64,000 nt of DNA from Ulva prolifera (Eukaryota > Chlorophyta > Ulvophyceae > Ulvales > Ulvaceae), in contig CM041198.1 in NCBI GenBank assembly GCA_023078555.1, positions 1,538,800-1,602,799 of the forward strand, read 5' to 3'. Each line of letters begins with the position of its first letter. Within the stretch, counting starts at the first letter, position 1. Below, piece by piece: positions 33,709 to 46,145 of the stretch. The notes under the pieces are model-generated. The model had not been told where the DNA came from, did no database searches, and saw only the letters and a program-made list of their open reading frames with translations. A program made the translations under genes and the position numbers.

Positions 33709-36700
33709 TGTTACAAAGGAAAAAGCCGGAGGGGCCGGTAGCACCGCCAGGACCAAAAGGGAGAGCACGAACAACACAATGCGCACGCAGCAGGAGAGCA
33801 ACAGCCAACGCCAAGGCATAACAAGCACCCACACACCCCCACGCGCCCACACACTACCACACGAACCACACACCGAAACCCGACCCACGCACCCACGCAC
33901 CTGCACGCGGCCCAGACCCAAACCGAAACACACACCCAAGCACCCCACACAACCCACACGCCAACACGCCACACGACCCCGCCGCCCGCGCGGCCGCGGC
34001 AGCCCCATGCAGCGGCCCGGCAGGCGCCGGCCCCACACGGAAGCCGCCGGGGGCCCCCAGGACCCCCGCCCCAATGCCCCGAACAGGCCAGCCCCGGGCG
34101 CCGGGACAACACACACGGGGGCGTCCCCATCCACGAAACCCGGAACGGAGCACGGCCGAGGCGCGCCGTGTGCGGGGGTCGGGGCACGCGGCCGAGGCAG
34201 CACACGCCGCCTATAGGCTGGTAGCTACCAGCGCGTCCGAGCCTCGGACGGCGCCCGGCCCGCGAGAGAGCGACGAGGACGCCGCGGGCGGCTCGCCGCT
34301 CAGGCCGGATGGCCAGTGAGCGGCGAGAGATCATCACATGGGACCACAAGTCCCGTCAGTACCGCCTTGCCCGCGTGACGCGCCATCAGCGGGGTAGCGG
34401 CGTGAACCTGGCGTGCAACGGCGCGGCAGAGCGCCGTGGAGATGTCGCGCATCGCATTCTCCAGGAAGCGCCGCCGAGAGACCGCGCCTGCCCCTGCAGC
34501 CACATCGGCGAGCCTGTTCAGGAATGCGAATGCCGCCGGGTCCACGCGCCCGTATGTTTCATGCGATAGCGGGACCAAGCTGAGCCCTCCGACTCCCGAG
34601 CGGCCGTACTTGTCGCGTTTCCGCCGGTCGGCGGCGTCCGCCGAGGCGCCGTCGCGCAGCGCAGCCGCGCGAACGTTGGAACCTGCAAGCAGGTGAGTGA
34701 CACACACGCCGCCGATCACCGGCGAGCCCGGAAAGAATGCGAGTGTGTCGCCCCGCTGGGCGCCCACGCGTGACCTGGGGAGGATGGCTGGCGGGGCGTC
34801 ATGCGCGGGGCTCGCGTGCGGCTGTCCGACGCGAGGCGTGCGGGCGGCTGCCGGCGCACAGGGGAGGTCCCCTGCGGCTGCTGCAGGGCCTGCTGGGGCC
34901 AGCGATGCCGGGGTTGGGCTGGTCATCTCGACGTCATCCGTCAACACGACAGCAGCTGCGTAGGTGGTGGGAATGGGGACCTGGGCGCCAAGAGTGATTG
35001 CGGGCGCGGCCGAGGCCAAGGAGGCTGAGGGATCGGGGGGGGCTGCTGTGGAAGAGGTTGGACGCGGTGCCGCGGGGCACGCATCGGGGGACCCTGGGGG
35101 GTTCTGAGGGCTGAGGACGGCGGCGCTGAGCACAGCCGCGCCCAGCACGGCGGCGGCGTCATCGCGCGCGGGCGTGGCGGAGGTGTCGCTGGAGAGGGGG
35201 GGCCAAGCCTGGGCGCCAAGAGGGGCTGAGGGCGCGGCCGGGGCTTTGGCGGGCGGGGAGGTGGCAGAGGGTGACGCGTTGCCGGCCGTGGAGGGAGCTG
35301 CGAGACCTTGACCGAGGCCCTTTGGGAGCCTGCTCAGGTGCGGCTCCACCGCCGATGTGATGCCGCTGCGCGCGATCACGCGCCTCCACGTCTCGACGAG
35401 CAGGTTGTGACGTTCGACGACCGTTCCCCAAAGAGAAGCGCAGACCAGCGAGTGCGTGCCCGCCTCCCCGCTTCGCCCGCATGGGCAGTCTCCATCATCA
35501 GCGAGGCGTGGGAGGAGGGATTCCCCGAGCCGCAGCCGAGTGTACACGCCGAACTCCATGTCGGAGAGACCCGTGACCGGTCCGGGAAACGCTGTGAGCC
35601 ATGCCGACGCGAGGGCCCCCATGCAGCTGCGCAGGCGGGCCATGGCCGCGCGTGCTTCTGCTGCAAGATGGGGCGAAGGCCCGTCGGCGGCCGCGCCGAG
35701 CTCCGCAAAGACCTCGGCTTTGCAAGCGTCAGCCTCGGCGCGCGCGAGCAGGCTCTGCAGCTGTGTCAACCTCACCTTTGATGCGTTGTCCTTCGCCCAC
35801 GCCGTGACGCCGGCGGGGCACTCGGCTACGCCGGGGATGGCGGCGCCCCATGCCAGGCGCAGCCGGTCCAGCGTCAGTTGCATCTCGACGGCCGCCTCGC
35901 CGCGGAACGGCTGGCCGCGCTCCACCCCCCCGGCCAGTGCGAGATGGGCCAGCGCTGCAGAGGACAGACGCGCCGCGTCTGCTGTGTCCTCACAGTATTG
36001 CCGGAGCCCCATCCCGCCGTGGCGGTGGGGCAGTGTCGCCTGTACGACTTGGGCAGGAGTGAGGGCGGACACTCCCATGATGCTGCGGAGGCCGCGGAGC
36101 GTGGCGCGCTCAACGGCAGGCAGGTGGTCCCGGATCGCACCCCACGGCGAGTTCCGGAGAAGATGCGCGTCCCGGTGCTGGAGGCAGTGGTGTAGAATTG
36201 ACCACTGCGCCTGCGCCGGCAGCGGCAGCTCCATCAGCCTGTCGACCAGGTCCGCCGTGAGCTGGGTGCGCTGCTGCACAAATGTCCCGACGAACGCCGG
36301 CGTGCCAAGCGGGGTGCCGCACACGACGATCCCGTCCGCCGCAACTGTGGCCTGCAGCTGTGCCGCCACATGGCGCGCTTTCTCCGGGTCAGCGCAGTAC
36401 ACAACTGTCTTGCCCCGGTTGCATTCGTGCCGCGTGAGGATCGCATTGGCGGCGGACACCACCCTGTCTGCTTTGCCCTGCACGTAGGTGTCATCGTGGC
36501 ATGATATCACCAGGGTATCTGGGGCCTGCCGCTGCGCTTCCTGCAGGGTGGGGAGGTATGTGAGCGCGAACAGGAGTGGCCCCAGAGGGTCCCCCTGGCG
36601 CACACCCGCCTCACTGCGGAGCTCCGCGATGGAGCCATCCGGGCGCTGGGCGAGAAGCGGGCTGCTTTGACCGTACACCGTGCGGAAGTACGGGAGCAGC

Positions 36701-36742
36701 TGTGGGTGGGACTCCGCCAGCCGCGCCTGCATCGCCTCGCGT
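33709..36742 (-). mobile_element. 5'-truncated RLE retroelement on the minus strand
   Basis: The 3' end with its module is at 33709-33750 and the 5' truncation at about 36742. The target duplication gggtgtcggtgtgt is at 33698-33711 and 36743-36756; the target is G/T-rich, so this duplication is less certain than the one at 1716. The 3'UTR is about 590 nt, like the long copy. Confidence 0.8.
34300..36742 (-). CDS. RLE retroelement protein, truncated within the reverse transcriptase
   Basis: The frame is open from REAMQARLAESHPQ, just after RT motif A, to GHPA-stop at 34300. It keeps GVRQGDPLGPLLFAL, SCHDDTYVQGK, the zinc knuckle CPCGRSGEAGTHSLVC, ERHNLLVETWRR, a Pro/Ala-rich linker and the nuclease core QRGDTLAFFPG...RRKRDKYG. 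Motif A and everything before it are missing, so it cannot be an active RT. The second nuclease Asp is also lost: IGGVCVTH here, IGDVCVTH in the long copy. The frame technically opens further upstream to 36891, but that part reads the 3'UTR of the neighbouring fragment and is not protein-coding. Confidence 0.8.
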
Positions 36743-36808
36743 GGGTGTCGGTGTGTGGGTGCGTTTGGGGGTGCGTGCGTGTGGGGGTGTGTGGGAGTGT
36801 GGGTGTGT

Positions 36809-37079
36809 GTGTTACAAGGGCAAAGGCAGCAAGGCGGGCAGCACCGCGAAAGAAGCAAACAGACGAAGCAAACACACAGACACGCACGCACGCGACACCC
36901 ACCACGCCCAGGAAACCCACCACCGGCGCATCAAACGACACAGATCCGCAGACCGCCAAGCACACACCCACACACCCATACACACACGCACAGACCCACG
37001 GCCTACACACAACAAAGCAACCGCTAACACCACAACTCCCGCCGCCGTACGACAGGGCCATACCCAACGTATTGCTGCC
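36809..37079 (-). mobile_element. RLE 3'UTR fragment
   Basis: The minus strand matches the last 290 nt of the long copy (ccctgtcgtacggcggcggg to the module at 36809-36850). It lies directly upstream of the element at 33709-36742, in the same orientation. Confidence 0.8.
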
Positions 37080-37084
37080 TGAGG

Positions 37085-38301
37085 CCAAGGGTCGTTGATG
37101 ACACGTGGGAAAAGAGGGACACTTGCAGCGTGCCGGGCAGGCCAGGTGGTCAGCAAGCGGCAAGAGATCGTCGGACAGGACACTGGCACCTGCTGCAATG
37201 AACCTGATTACCTGACGCAGAAGGCCTGGGCAATGTCGAGCTCTGGCGCATGGTGCCTCCCCAGCACGGAAGGCATCGGTGGTGCAGGCAGTTGAAGCAA
37301 CTAAGCCCGTTGGCACTGGAACTCAGCGACTTTACTGATGTACAGCGTCGAGAATATCTGACTCCTTGACTGCTATACGGAGTCTGAGCCCACAGGACTC
37401 TTTTTTATTGTTAAAAAACCCGTGTGGGTGGATGTGCAGCACTCGGTGGCTGCAGGCATTCGAAGAAAGACTTCCGACTTTTCTCACTGTTTTCTCCCGT
37501 TCACTCTTTTGTAAAGAGCTTTTCTCAAATGAAGGCAACGTGCCCGGTGTTCCAGCAGACTGTTCCAGGGACGACCATGCTGAAGCACATCACCAGATTC
37601 CAGCAGACATACGTCTACACTGTCTGTCGAGATTTAAGTGTGATGAAAACTATTCGTCATCGTATGCAAGCGGGTTGGGTGGTCATCCCTGCACCATGGC
37701 CATGGTCATCTCATGAGGCCTCGATGCATCTATCGCATAGAAATGAATTCTCATAATCTCACACGGCCCGGGACAAAAAATGTCATCTCAATTATGGAAT
37801 TACATTTCCATACGCGGCCGGGCACAGTTCCGCAAAAGCTGCGGTGCATGGGGCACCGCAGGCCGGCGATGCAACACATGGAGTGGGGACAGGCACCACG
37901 CGATGCAGGAAGTACACGAAAGCGCGTTCGGGCTGCCACATCTTGACCCTCGATCACACTGCAAAGTCTGCTTCATGTTGAATAACCCATGCTTGCAACC
38001 TTGCAAGCAATCGCGTTCTGTTCAAAGCGCTACCACACGACGATTCCCGAATGATGCCGAGAGCTCGTGTACAGAGCAGCTTACAGAGCGACGCTGCACC
38101 GCTGCTTGTGCAGTCCGTAGCCAGACGGCAATTGAGCTGTCTTCAGAAAGTTAATATTCATGGGGTGTAAGGGGTTTTCTGGTTTGAACGTAGATCCCAC
38201 TGGCCGTCGTCCGCACGCGTGCGTCGACCGGAACATACAGTTGAAAGCTCTGTCAACGTTGTCCAATCACAGTGGTAGTGCGAATACATTATACTAGGAA
38301 T
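37085..38301. repeat. Upstream block of copy 5
   Basis: Includes the distal block (37085-37400) shared with 1410-1730, 47940-48240 and 60800-61160, then the more proximal block. It shows what the copy 1 region looked like before the retroelement inserted. Confidence 0.65.
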
Positions 38302-38518
38302 GTTTTCAACGAGGTCCAAATTGGAGGCTCCACACAGAGCTTCACAACCGGTTGAACATCTACAGAGCTCAAACCTCAGGTGTCAGTCGCACATGTGGCG
38401 TTTTTGCAGTATAAAAGCAGGCACTCGCCGAGGTGTCACTAAATCGTCCTCCAGCTGCACAACTGTACACAGTACCCATCTTCCTTCCACTCTACAGCTT
38501 CAACAACTCAGGAAATAT
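38302..38518 (+). promoter_or_regulatory. Promoter and 5'UTR exon, copy 5
   Basis: GTTTTCAACGAGGTCC at 38302, TATA box at 38410, exon 1 ending with AT at 38517-38518 before donor GTGCGATTC. Confidence 0.8.
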
Positions 38519-40410
38519 GTGCGATTCCTGCTCCAGCAACATTGCAGTAGTGCTTTTCCAGTGCACTAGACACTGCAACACTCAGCAGTTGACAGTTGAG
38601 GTGTATATACACATACATGTAGAGACTGTCATGGCCATGAAGTGTTGGATCATCTGTCCACCGGACAAGTTCATTCACCGGACGGCTCACCGTCATTGGA
38701 TCTGCATTACAGCAAGGCATGACGATTGTGTAGGCTATGCCAAAACATAAAAAACACACTCTTTCCTTGTGGGTTTCGCATCAACAGCACAGTGTGAGTC
38801 CGTCACAAACCGTCACATGCAACAGTGACCTGGCTTGTGCACTCGTGAAGTTGACTTGAACGACACCTGCAGGATTTACGCAGCAGCCGCAGTTGGTCTG
38901 ATGATGGCAGGAGCCATGATGGCCCCTGAGCCCTCCAGCGCCGCCCTGGCCACCTCCTCACAGCCCGGCCGTGGCCTCCTCTCCAAGACACCGGACGACG
39001 GCGTGAAGAACGGCGATGAGGGCGATGAGGGCAACGAGGGCCTAGACGGCTTCTTGGCTACACGCGGCGATGAGGGCGATGAGGGTGATGAGGGTGACGA
39101 GGGCAACGAAGGCAATGAGGGGGATGAGGGTGATGAGAACAACGAGGGGAATGAGGGAGACGAGGGCAATGAAGGCGATGAGGGTGATGAGGGCAACGAA
39201 GGGACGGAGGGTGATGAGGGTGACGAAGGCGATGAGGGCGGCTCGTTTTCTGGATTTGAGTCCACAACACTGTCCCGGGTGGAGTGCGTCAGCCAGGCCA
39301 CTGCTCAGTCATTCTCAGCCATGGAGGATGCCCACGTTGCTGTCATCGCCACCGTGTTTACCGAGTTCTGCCGCGATGACCTGGAGGAGACCTCGGCAGG
39401 AGCCATCGCCCTTGCTGCTTCCGACTCCGCACTTGCCTTTGCTCGCGCTGTCGCCTCCACCCAGGCCGCCTGCGTGTCCACCGGCAAGGCCTTTGGTTGC
39501 GCCTCCGCGTCCGCCATGGCCGAGGCGTGGGCTTCCGCCACCGCTGAGGCGCATGCAACCGCCGTGGCCGCCTCTGCGGAGGAGTGCGAGTGCCTCGCCA
39601 AGTCCCAGGCGCTGTCTGTTGGCACAGCATCCACCTTCATCACTCTTGCGGCAGATGCCTTTGCCCGCGCAGAGGTGACCGCATGCTCTGAGGGCAATGC
39701 CGCCTCCCTTGCCGCCGCGTACGCGGACTGCTCTGCGCTCGCGTACGCCACCGTCTGGACCAGGGCCATCGCCGAGGCGTTCCTGGAGGGCGACTGCTTC
39801 TCCAGCGAGGTCGCCACCCGCATCCTCGCCGAGACCAGTGGCACATTCGGCGTCATCGAGGGCTGCGAGCGCGATGACTTCTCCTTCGGCGATGCCTTCG
39901 GCTCCACTGACGGCTCAACCGCCGAGGGCGTACGCTCCCCCTTGCACTCCGTGAATCACAGCAGAATAAAGCAGTCTTTTCAACCTGCTACCGTATGGAT
40001 TCAAAGTGCCTGCACTCACATGCCCTTCTGTCCTTTTGTGAGCAATATCAGGATTGGTAAACACTCCGCGGGGGTGCCGTGGCATAGCTGCTGCATCCCC
40101 CTGCCTGGTGATGACAGCTGTATCATCTCTCTCGGTGAGTCCGGCAAGAACCGCACTGTTCCACACTCATCACTTAACTATTTCATGTGGAGCACTGCCC
40201 CATCCACACATGAATGCCCGCCTCGCTCTGCTGCAATCGTTAATGAGCATCAGTAATGCCCTGTCAATGCAACTGCGGAGTTTACGCGGCTGCCTTCGTG
40301 CAGCTCAGCCCAGGACAGGCTGTGCCCCACACACTTTGCCGCATTTCAGCCCACGGCAACTACCTGACTCTGAGAGGTGTGCTATGCAGCAGGCTGCAGA
40401 CCACATCTAG
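38517..40410 (+). CDS. Array copy 5: secreted Gly-X-Glu / Ala-Cys-rich protein
   Basis: CDS 38517-38518, 38873-39929, 40390-40410 (359 aa); introns 354 and 460 bp. Without the second splice, the frame would run another 109 codons to 40256 through intron sequence with no counterpart elsewhere. The last exon reads QAADHI-stop after atgcag. Its 3' flank (ctctgagaggtgtg... and cccccctgttcga) is shared only with copy 7. Protein differences: MMAGAMMAPEP in the signal region and GVKNGDEG at the start of the acidic tract. It carries the DENNEGNEG variant and a CRDDLEETSAGAIA-type domain. Confidence 0.8.
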
Positions 40411-40777
40411 GCAGCCCGAGCTCCAACCAAGACGACGTGCCCAAGGCCCCCCTGTTCGAAGAGAGGAGCCGAAGCCCTTGTCTGCATTCCGTTGTGCAAA
40501 TTCTTGTGGTAGAAAGAGGGCTGCCAGAGAGCCTGGAAGGCTGCTTGCCTGGAAAAACAGTCCCGGTCAGTGACACGAACGGCTCGGCCAGTCTAGTGAT
40601 ATTTGTTGCAGTCTGGCAGACTGACTGAATCGTGTTGGGGAGAGCATTGTTTCGCCGTAGGTCGAATGGATGCGCTAGCGAGTTGGGGTAGTGGTGCCAT
40701 GCTTCGCACACCTCTACCAAGAGGTGTAGCTGCTAGTAGCAGTTGCTTCAGCTGGGGGAGACATCATGATGCAGCGT

Positions 40778-40782
40778 TGTAA
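40778..40782 (+). terminator. TGTAA polyadenylation signal, copy 5
   Basis: TGTAA 368 nt after the stop, in gatgcagcgtTGTAAtcac. Copy 7 has the same context. Confidence 0.6.
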
Positions 40783-43700
40783 TCACATTTCACGTTTAAA
40801 TCACACTTCATCAGGCTTATCATCATTTCCTCCGAAGCAAGCCCCTTGCGCCTTCATCATTGGCGCATCCCTTTTCATCCCAATTCGCGGATGACTTCAC
40901 ACATCATGTGATGATCCCTTCCGCATGGCCACAGGCATCATGGCCACAGGCGTCGTTCCTCAGGTGATGAGTAGTCGGCAATATTGTCAGTTGATATGGA
41001 TTTCTATAGGGGAATAAGACTGTGTGCTGCGAATATGACTGCACATCAAAGCCCAGATTCAGCATTTGCAGGGGACTGGAATCATGCAGCTGGCACCCAC
41101 AGGATCGACTGGCCAGTGGCCACGTCCATGGCTGCTGCGTATCCACATGTCTCCATTCATACAATGTTGCCAAGCTGTCAAGGTCTTCACCAGCAGCACC
41201 ACTAGTTGCTGCTCTGGTGGCCATCGGCTGCTGCCATGATTGCAACCACAAAGTATCATATGAAAAGAGGCATGCACAGAACTTCAGAACCAGGCTATAT
41301 ATTTAGTATACTGTTGTGAAGGCTAGCTGTGTTGCCTTATCAGCTGAAGGGCTTTTGTGCAGTCCACTGATCAGGTCGACAGACATTCTGCCCATGTATG
41401 CATACAGCACCCACCGCCACCATCAACACAGACGAATTCTTTAAACTAAATTGTGGCCTGTGGTGTTCGTTGTTTCTCCCGTGCCACTGTCAAGATCTTC
41501 AGAGATCTCCCGGGACGGGGCGCAGCAGGGGTGTGCATACGCGGAGATGCAGCCGAAGTATGTGAACTGGCGGGGTTCGGCTTGTTTCTGTTCTGCAGTT
41601 GCATTGCTGCACGTGTCCTTTGGCCCGCGCCACGTGTGCTGCCGTGCTTTAAATCGATTGTGGCGTATTGAAAGGACAAAGGCGCCTTTGTCGTGTGCAC
41701 GGACTCTGTGGACTCGGAGGCACATAGCGCCGTGGATACAGCGAGCAGCCGACAGACAGGCGCAGCAAGTCAGCACAACTCCACCCCCCTGCACGTTGGT
41801 GTGTTGGAACTAAGATCCGAACCAATTGCAGTTGCCGTGCGTTATCATGGCGCCTTCCATGCTGCGCCTGCCGTGCATGCGTAGGCAGCGCGGCACCCGT
41901 CTTTGCCGATGTGTCTTACAACGGCAAAGACGAGAACTTCTTGAAGGTGGGCAGCTCCTCCTTATTCATGCAGCACATGTGTGCATCTGTAGCAGCAGAT
42001 CTACCTGGGCCCACGCACCCCGGGTGATGGTGTAGTGTTGTGGCGCTTCCTCGCAACTGGCCTATGGCTGATATAAGGCTGTGCTGACCGCATCTCAGCA
42101 GGCGGGGCGGTCTCGCAGTCCCTCTCTATGCATATGTGATGCCTCAATGTCACTGCAAGCACCCTCAACCTCTTGGTGCACGCCACATGGTGCACGGTGC
42201 TGTGGCTGATGGGGGAGCCAGAGGGTGACTTGGCTGGGAATTGTACAAGTGCAAGGCGTTCAAGTGCGATGTGCAGCTGCTTGTGCTGAGCTGAGAGTGT
42301 AGCCGACAGTTTCTTGGTTGAAGTAGCGATGATGTAAATTGTAATTGCCACACTGGACAAATCTGATTCATTTTGAATTAACATCAGATTTCCCGATTAC
42401 TGCATAATCACAACAGCGTGATTACGCCATTTTGGGTTCAATTGTAGATTTGCAGTCCTAGCAGGCGTTGGCATGAGCGACTCCCAAAGAGTCACTCTCT
42501 GCGAAATACAGAGTGGCACAGGAATCCCGCTCGCGCACAGAAGCCCGAGGAACAGGCGCCCCACCGGTAGCAGCAGAGAGCTGCAATGCGTGAATCAGCT
42601 GCTGTTCTAGAGCTGCTGTGCCCCCCTGAGGCTCTTGAGAGTACCCCACTGCCGAGGCACCTGGCGCAGTGTGGGGGAGGCCACCACATATGGAGCATTT
42701 GCCACCTCTTGGGTCACATAGTAGGCTCCTCGTGATGGCAACAGCAGCGGTCAAGACTGAAGTGTATCCGGTATTGAGTGCACGGCGACCTCCAGCTCCT
42801 GCGGGGCAGTGCCTGTTGCCAAGGTACATGCACAGGTCGTGGCTACCAGGGTGGTCGTGAGGGGCAGCGGAGCATGATCGGGAATGAAGTGCATGTGCTG
42901 TGTGATACAAGGACAAACATCGAGGGGCAGGAGGCACTGCCGAGACAACGGTCAAGATTACCACGTGCAGTGTGCAAACAATGCTGTTGCCCAGCCACAG
43001 CCCAGCCCGCTGCATGGTCAGCTGTGTGATGCACAGATGAATACTGAATTGCGGTCAGGCTGCTAGGCGGTTGCTATGCAAGGAAACACCGCGAATGAGC
43101 ACTCCATTGTACAGGTGAATATAGTGGCCTACCCAATCACTGGGAAAACCCCCTTTGACAGAGCTCTGCACAGTCACAGGAAGGAAAGCCTGCATGAGTA
43201 TGCTGTGGGTATATGGACTTAAACGAGGCTGCCAACCTCCGCAGCGTGGGTAAAGCCATACGAACCGTTCAGCAGCTCCTGAAGAGCAATAAACGATACA
43301 GTAAACCTTGGCCGCGGCTGGGCTCTGCTGTACATGTGGAGTCCACAGTGTGGACCCGCATGGTCAACCGCAACTGCCACTTACCTCCGCGTCGCAGAGA
43401 CTGTTCCTCCGTAGACATGATCTATTGGAAATCCTGCATCACTATCGATACCGCACATTGATGCGTATGTACACGCGCTGGACGGTCAGCCCTTGTCTGC
43501 GAGGAGTTCCCCGAGGCCTACGGTATACATGTGGAACCTCGCAATCCCCTTCACAGAAATGCATTGATATTACAATTTATTGAACTGCGTTTTCATGCGC
43601 TTGATGCTGAACGAAGCATAATGCAAGGCGGACTCGCGATATTGCACAGGGAGTTGGGACATGCACCACGCGATGTAAGAGGCATTCGAAAGCTCGTTCG

Positions 43701-44025
43701 GCGTGCCGCGTGTCGAGACACGTTCATGCTATAATTCTTCTTCTGTCTGTTTGTTTGCATGCTTGTCCACTTGTTTCACTCTGTTCAACGCGGTACCACA
43801 CGACGACCATCATCGCCCATTGAAGCCGTTGTGCAGAGCTACAAGATCACCAACAAGCTGACCAAAGCCCCACCGGTGGCATTGGACTGTAAGAGATGTT
43901 TTGCGTTGTACATGTGTCGCCTTACACTGTGCTCCGCTCGATGTCGCCGTCCAGATGCGGCTCAGCTGCAAGATGCAGTTGTCCCTTCGTGATGCGATTA
44001 TATTATGGTAGAAATGATTTCAACG
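40783..44025. repeat. Spacer between copies 5 and 6, duplicated between copies 7 and 8
   Basis: About 42300-43700 matches 53540-54960 over long runs (gatgatgtaaattgtaat; aatcccgctcgcgcacag; aaaccccc-gtgacagagct types). A weak minus-oriented RLE module is at 42902-42945. The long spacer duplication shows that a two-gene block was copied. No gene is supported. Confidence 0.65.
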
Positions 44026-44216
44026 AGGGCGACCTAAAGAAGTTCATAGAGAACTACAGCACCAGTTGAACATCTTTACAGTTCAAAGCTCAATCGCAAA
44101 TGAGGCATCCCTGGGGTATAAAGGCAGGTGGCCAGCTAGTAGTCAGCACAACATCCACCACCTGCACTTCTGATCTTCTTCCTTTCTCTCCACACCCGGC
44201 ACTCTTACATCAACAT
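44026..44216 (+). promoter_or_regulatory. Promoter and 5'UTR exon, copy 6 (type B)
   Basis: GATTTCAACGAGGGCGACC at 44026, TATA box (gTATAAAGGCAGG) at 44117, exon 1 ending with AT at 44215-44216 before GTGCGATTC. The 5'UTR (ccggcactcttacatcaac) is shared with copy 8 and differs from all others. Confidence 0.8.
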
Positions 44217-45775
44217 GTGCGATTCTTCACGCCAGCAGCGTTATTCCTTATGGAATCAAGCATCCATGCCTTACTTTACAATCATCGCTGCAGCTGTACA
44301 TGTCTTGAACTGCATGCTGCTGTCTTGAACTGCATGTTAAGTTACCAGTCCCATTCAATGGGAGCCTTCAATAATCATGCTCACCTCAAGCTGTGCAAAT
44401 TTATGACCTTGGCTATGACTTAACTGGCACCTGCAGGATCTACGCAGCAGCTGCAGTTGGCCTGATGATGGCCGGAGCCGTGATGGCCCCCGAGCCCTCC
44501 AGCGCCGCCCTGGCAACCTCCTCCCATCCCAGCCGTGACCTCCTATCCAAGACCCCAGACGATGGCGAGAAGAACGGCGATGAGGGCGATGAGGGCAACG
44601 AGGGCCTTGACGGCTTCCTGGCCACCCGCGGCAATGAGGGCGACGAGGGTGATGAGGGTGACGAGGGCAATGAAGGCGATGAGGGGGATGAGGGTGATGA
44701 GAACAACGAGGGGAATGAGGGAGACGAGGGCAACGAGGGCGATGAGGGTGACGAAGGCAACGAAGGCAACGAGGGGGATGAGGGTGACGAAGGCGATGAG
44801 GGCGGCTCATTCTCTGGATTTGAGTCCACAACACTGTCCCGGGTGGAGTGCGTCAGCCAGGCTACTGCCCAGTCATTCTCAGCCATGGAGGATGCCCACG
44901 TCGCTGTCATCGCCACCGTGTTTACCGAGTTCTGCCGCGATGACATGGAGGAGACCTCGGCAGGAGCCATCGCCCTTGCAGCCTCCGACTCTGCGCTGGC
45001 CTTTGCCCGCGCCGTCGCCTCCACCCAGGCCTCCTGCGTGTCGACCGGCAAGGCCTTTGGTTGCGCCTCCGCGTCCGCCATGGCCGAGGCGTGGGCTTCT
45101 GCCACCGCCGAGGCGCATGCGACTGCCGTGGCCGCCTCTGCGGAGGAGTGCGAGTGCCTCGCCAAGTCCCAGGCACTGTCTGTTGGCACAGCATCCACCT
45201 TCATCACTCTTGCGGCAGATGCCTTTGCCCGCGCAGAGGTGACCGCATGCTCTGAGGGCAATGCCGCCTCCCTTGCCGCCGCGTACGCGGACTGCTCTGC
45301 GCTCGCGTACGCCACCGTCTGGACCAGGGCCATCGCCGAGGCGTTCCTGGAGGGCGACTGCTTCTCCAGCGAGGTCGCCACCCGCATCCTTGCCGAGACC
45401 AGCGGCACATTCGGCGTCATCGAGGGCTGTGAACGCGATGACTTCTCCTTCGGTGACGCCTTCGGCTCCACCGATGGCTCAACCGCTGAGGGCGTACGCT
45501 CCTCGGAACACTGACTGCCTCTATGTCGTGATCACACAACTCAGCAGAATGCAGTCAACTGCTGTTACACTGAATCGCAGGGCCTAAAAGGTTTCTGTTC
45601 CGTCGTGGCTGGGCACAGGTCATGGGCACGTTCCATGTGCTTACTTAACCTGCCGATCACCTGCGTGGTTGCACCAGAATCTTTACACTTGCACACATGC
45701 TGCCTTAGTGTACCCTCCACTGTCTCTTGTTGACGCCGGGCTCCCGTTGTGCAGCAGGCCGCTGACCACATCTAG
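44215..45775 (+). CDS. Array copy 6: secreted Gly-X-Glu / Ala-Cys-rich protein
   Basis: CDS 44215-44216, 44437-45493, 45755-45775 (359 aa); introns 220 and 261 bp, with the shortest first intron of the array. Differences: SSHPSRDLL before the acidic tract, DENNEGNEG present, and CRDDMEETSAGAIA. The 5' end belongs to the type B promoter group, while the 3' flank is of the common type (gctgaccacatctaggactc). The antisense strand of exon 2 is open for 343 codons, which I regard as a by-product of codon bias. Confidence 0.8.
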
Positions 45776-46140
45776 GACTCCGGCGCAAGAAACTGGACGC
45801 AAGCATGGTCGGAACTCATCAGACGGTTGAGACAGAACAGTTGATGAAGAACCGGGTCTGGCATCTTCCGCGTGGCCTTTGGCATCACTTGCTCTGGCTG
45901 CATGTGCTGGGCATCAGCCGTAGCTAGTATTGACCTACCTGGGTGGCCGCCTTGGTGGGGCAGCCGTACAGTTCGCCTGACCATTTGCTGATGTTTTTTG
46001 GCCAGCGATTTGGCTAGAAGTAGTGTTGAATACATGCGCTGATGACCGTAGGTCAAACGTGCTGTCAAGTTAAGCAGATGCATTTGTGATGATGTTACCA
46101 TCCATCTGGCAATAGCATGGATGATGTTGGTAGCTGGCCG

Positions 46141-46145
46141 TGTAA
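46141..46145 (+). terminator. TGTAA polyadenylation signal, copy 6
   Basis: TGTAA 366 nt after the stop, in tggccgTGTAAcattc. Confidence 0.65.

Noticed and set aside
35456-36487. 343-codon plus-strand frame opposite the minus-strand retroelement
   Set aside because: An antisense shadow of the reverse transcriptase, with no independent features.
34300-36891. Retroelement protein starting at the upstream Met near 36891
   Set aside because: The first 50 codons translate the 3'UTR of another RLE fragment (36809-37079) and G/T-rich target DNA.
38873-40256. Copy 5 as a longer protein with a 109-residue C-terminal extension
   Set aside because: The extension begins exactly at the conserved GTACGC donor and has no relative elsewhere. 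Splicing to 40390 restores the common C-terminus.
44440-45471. Long minus-strand open frame (343 codons) opposite exon 2 of copy 6, with similar ones opposite copies 3, 5, 7, 8 and 9
   Set aside because: It is antisense to a conserved coding exon. The Ser/Pro repeat is only the complement of the Gly-X-Glu codons. Openness follows from GC-rich codon choice, and it has no promoter or splice support.
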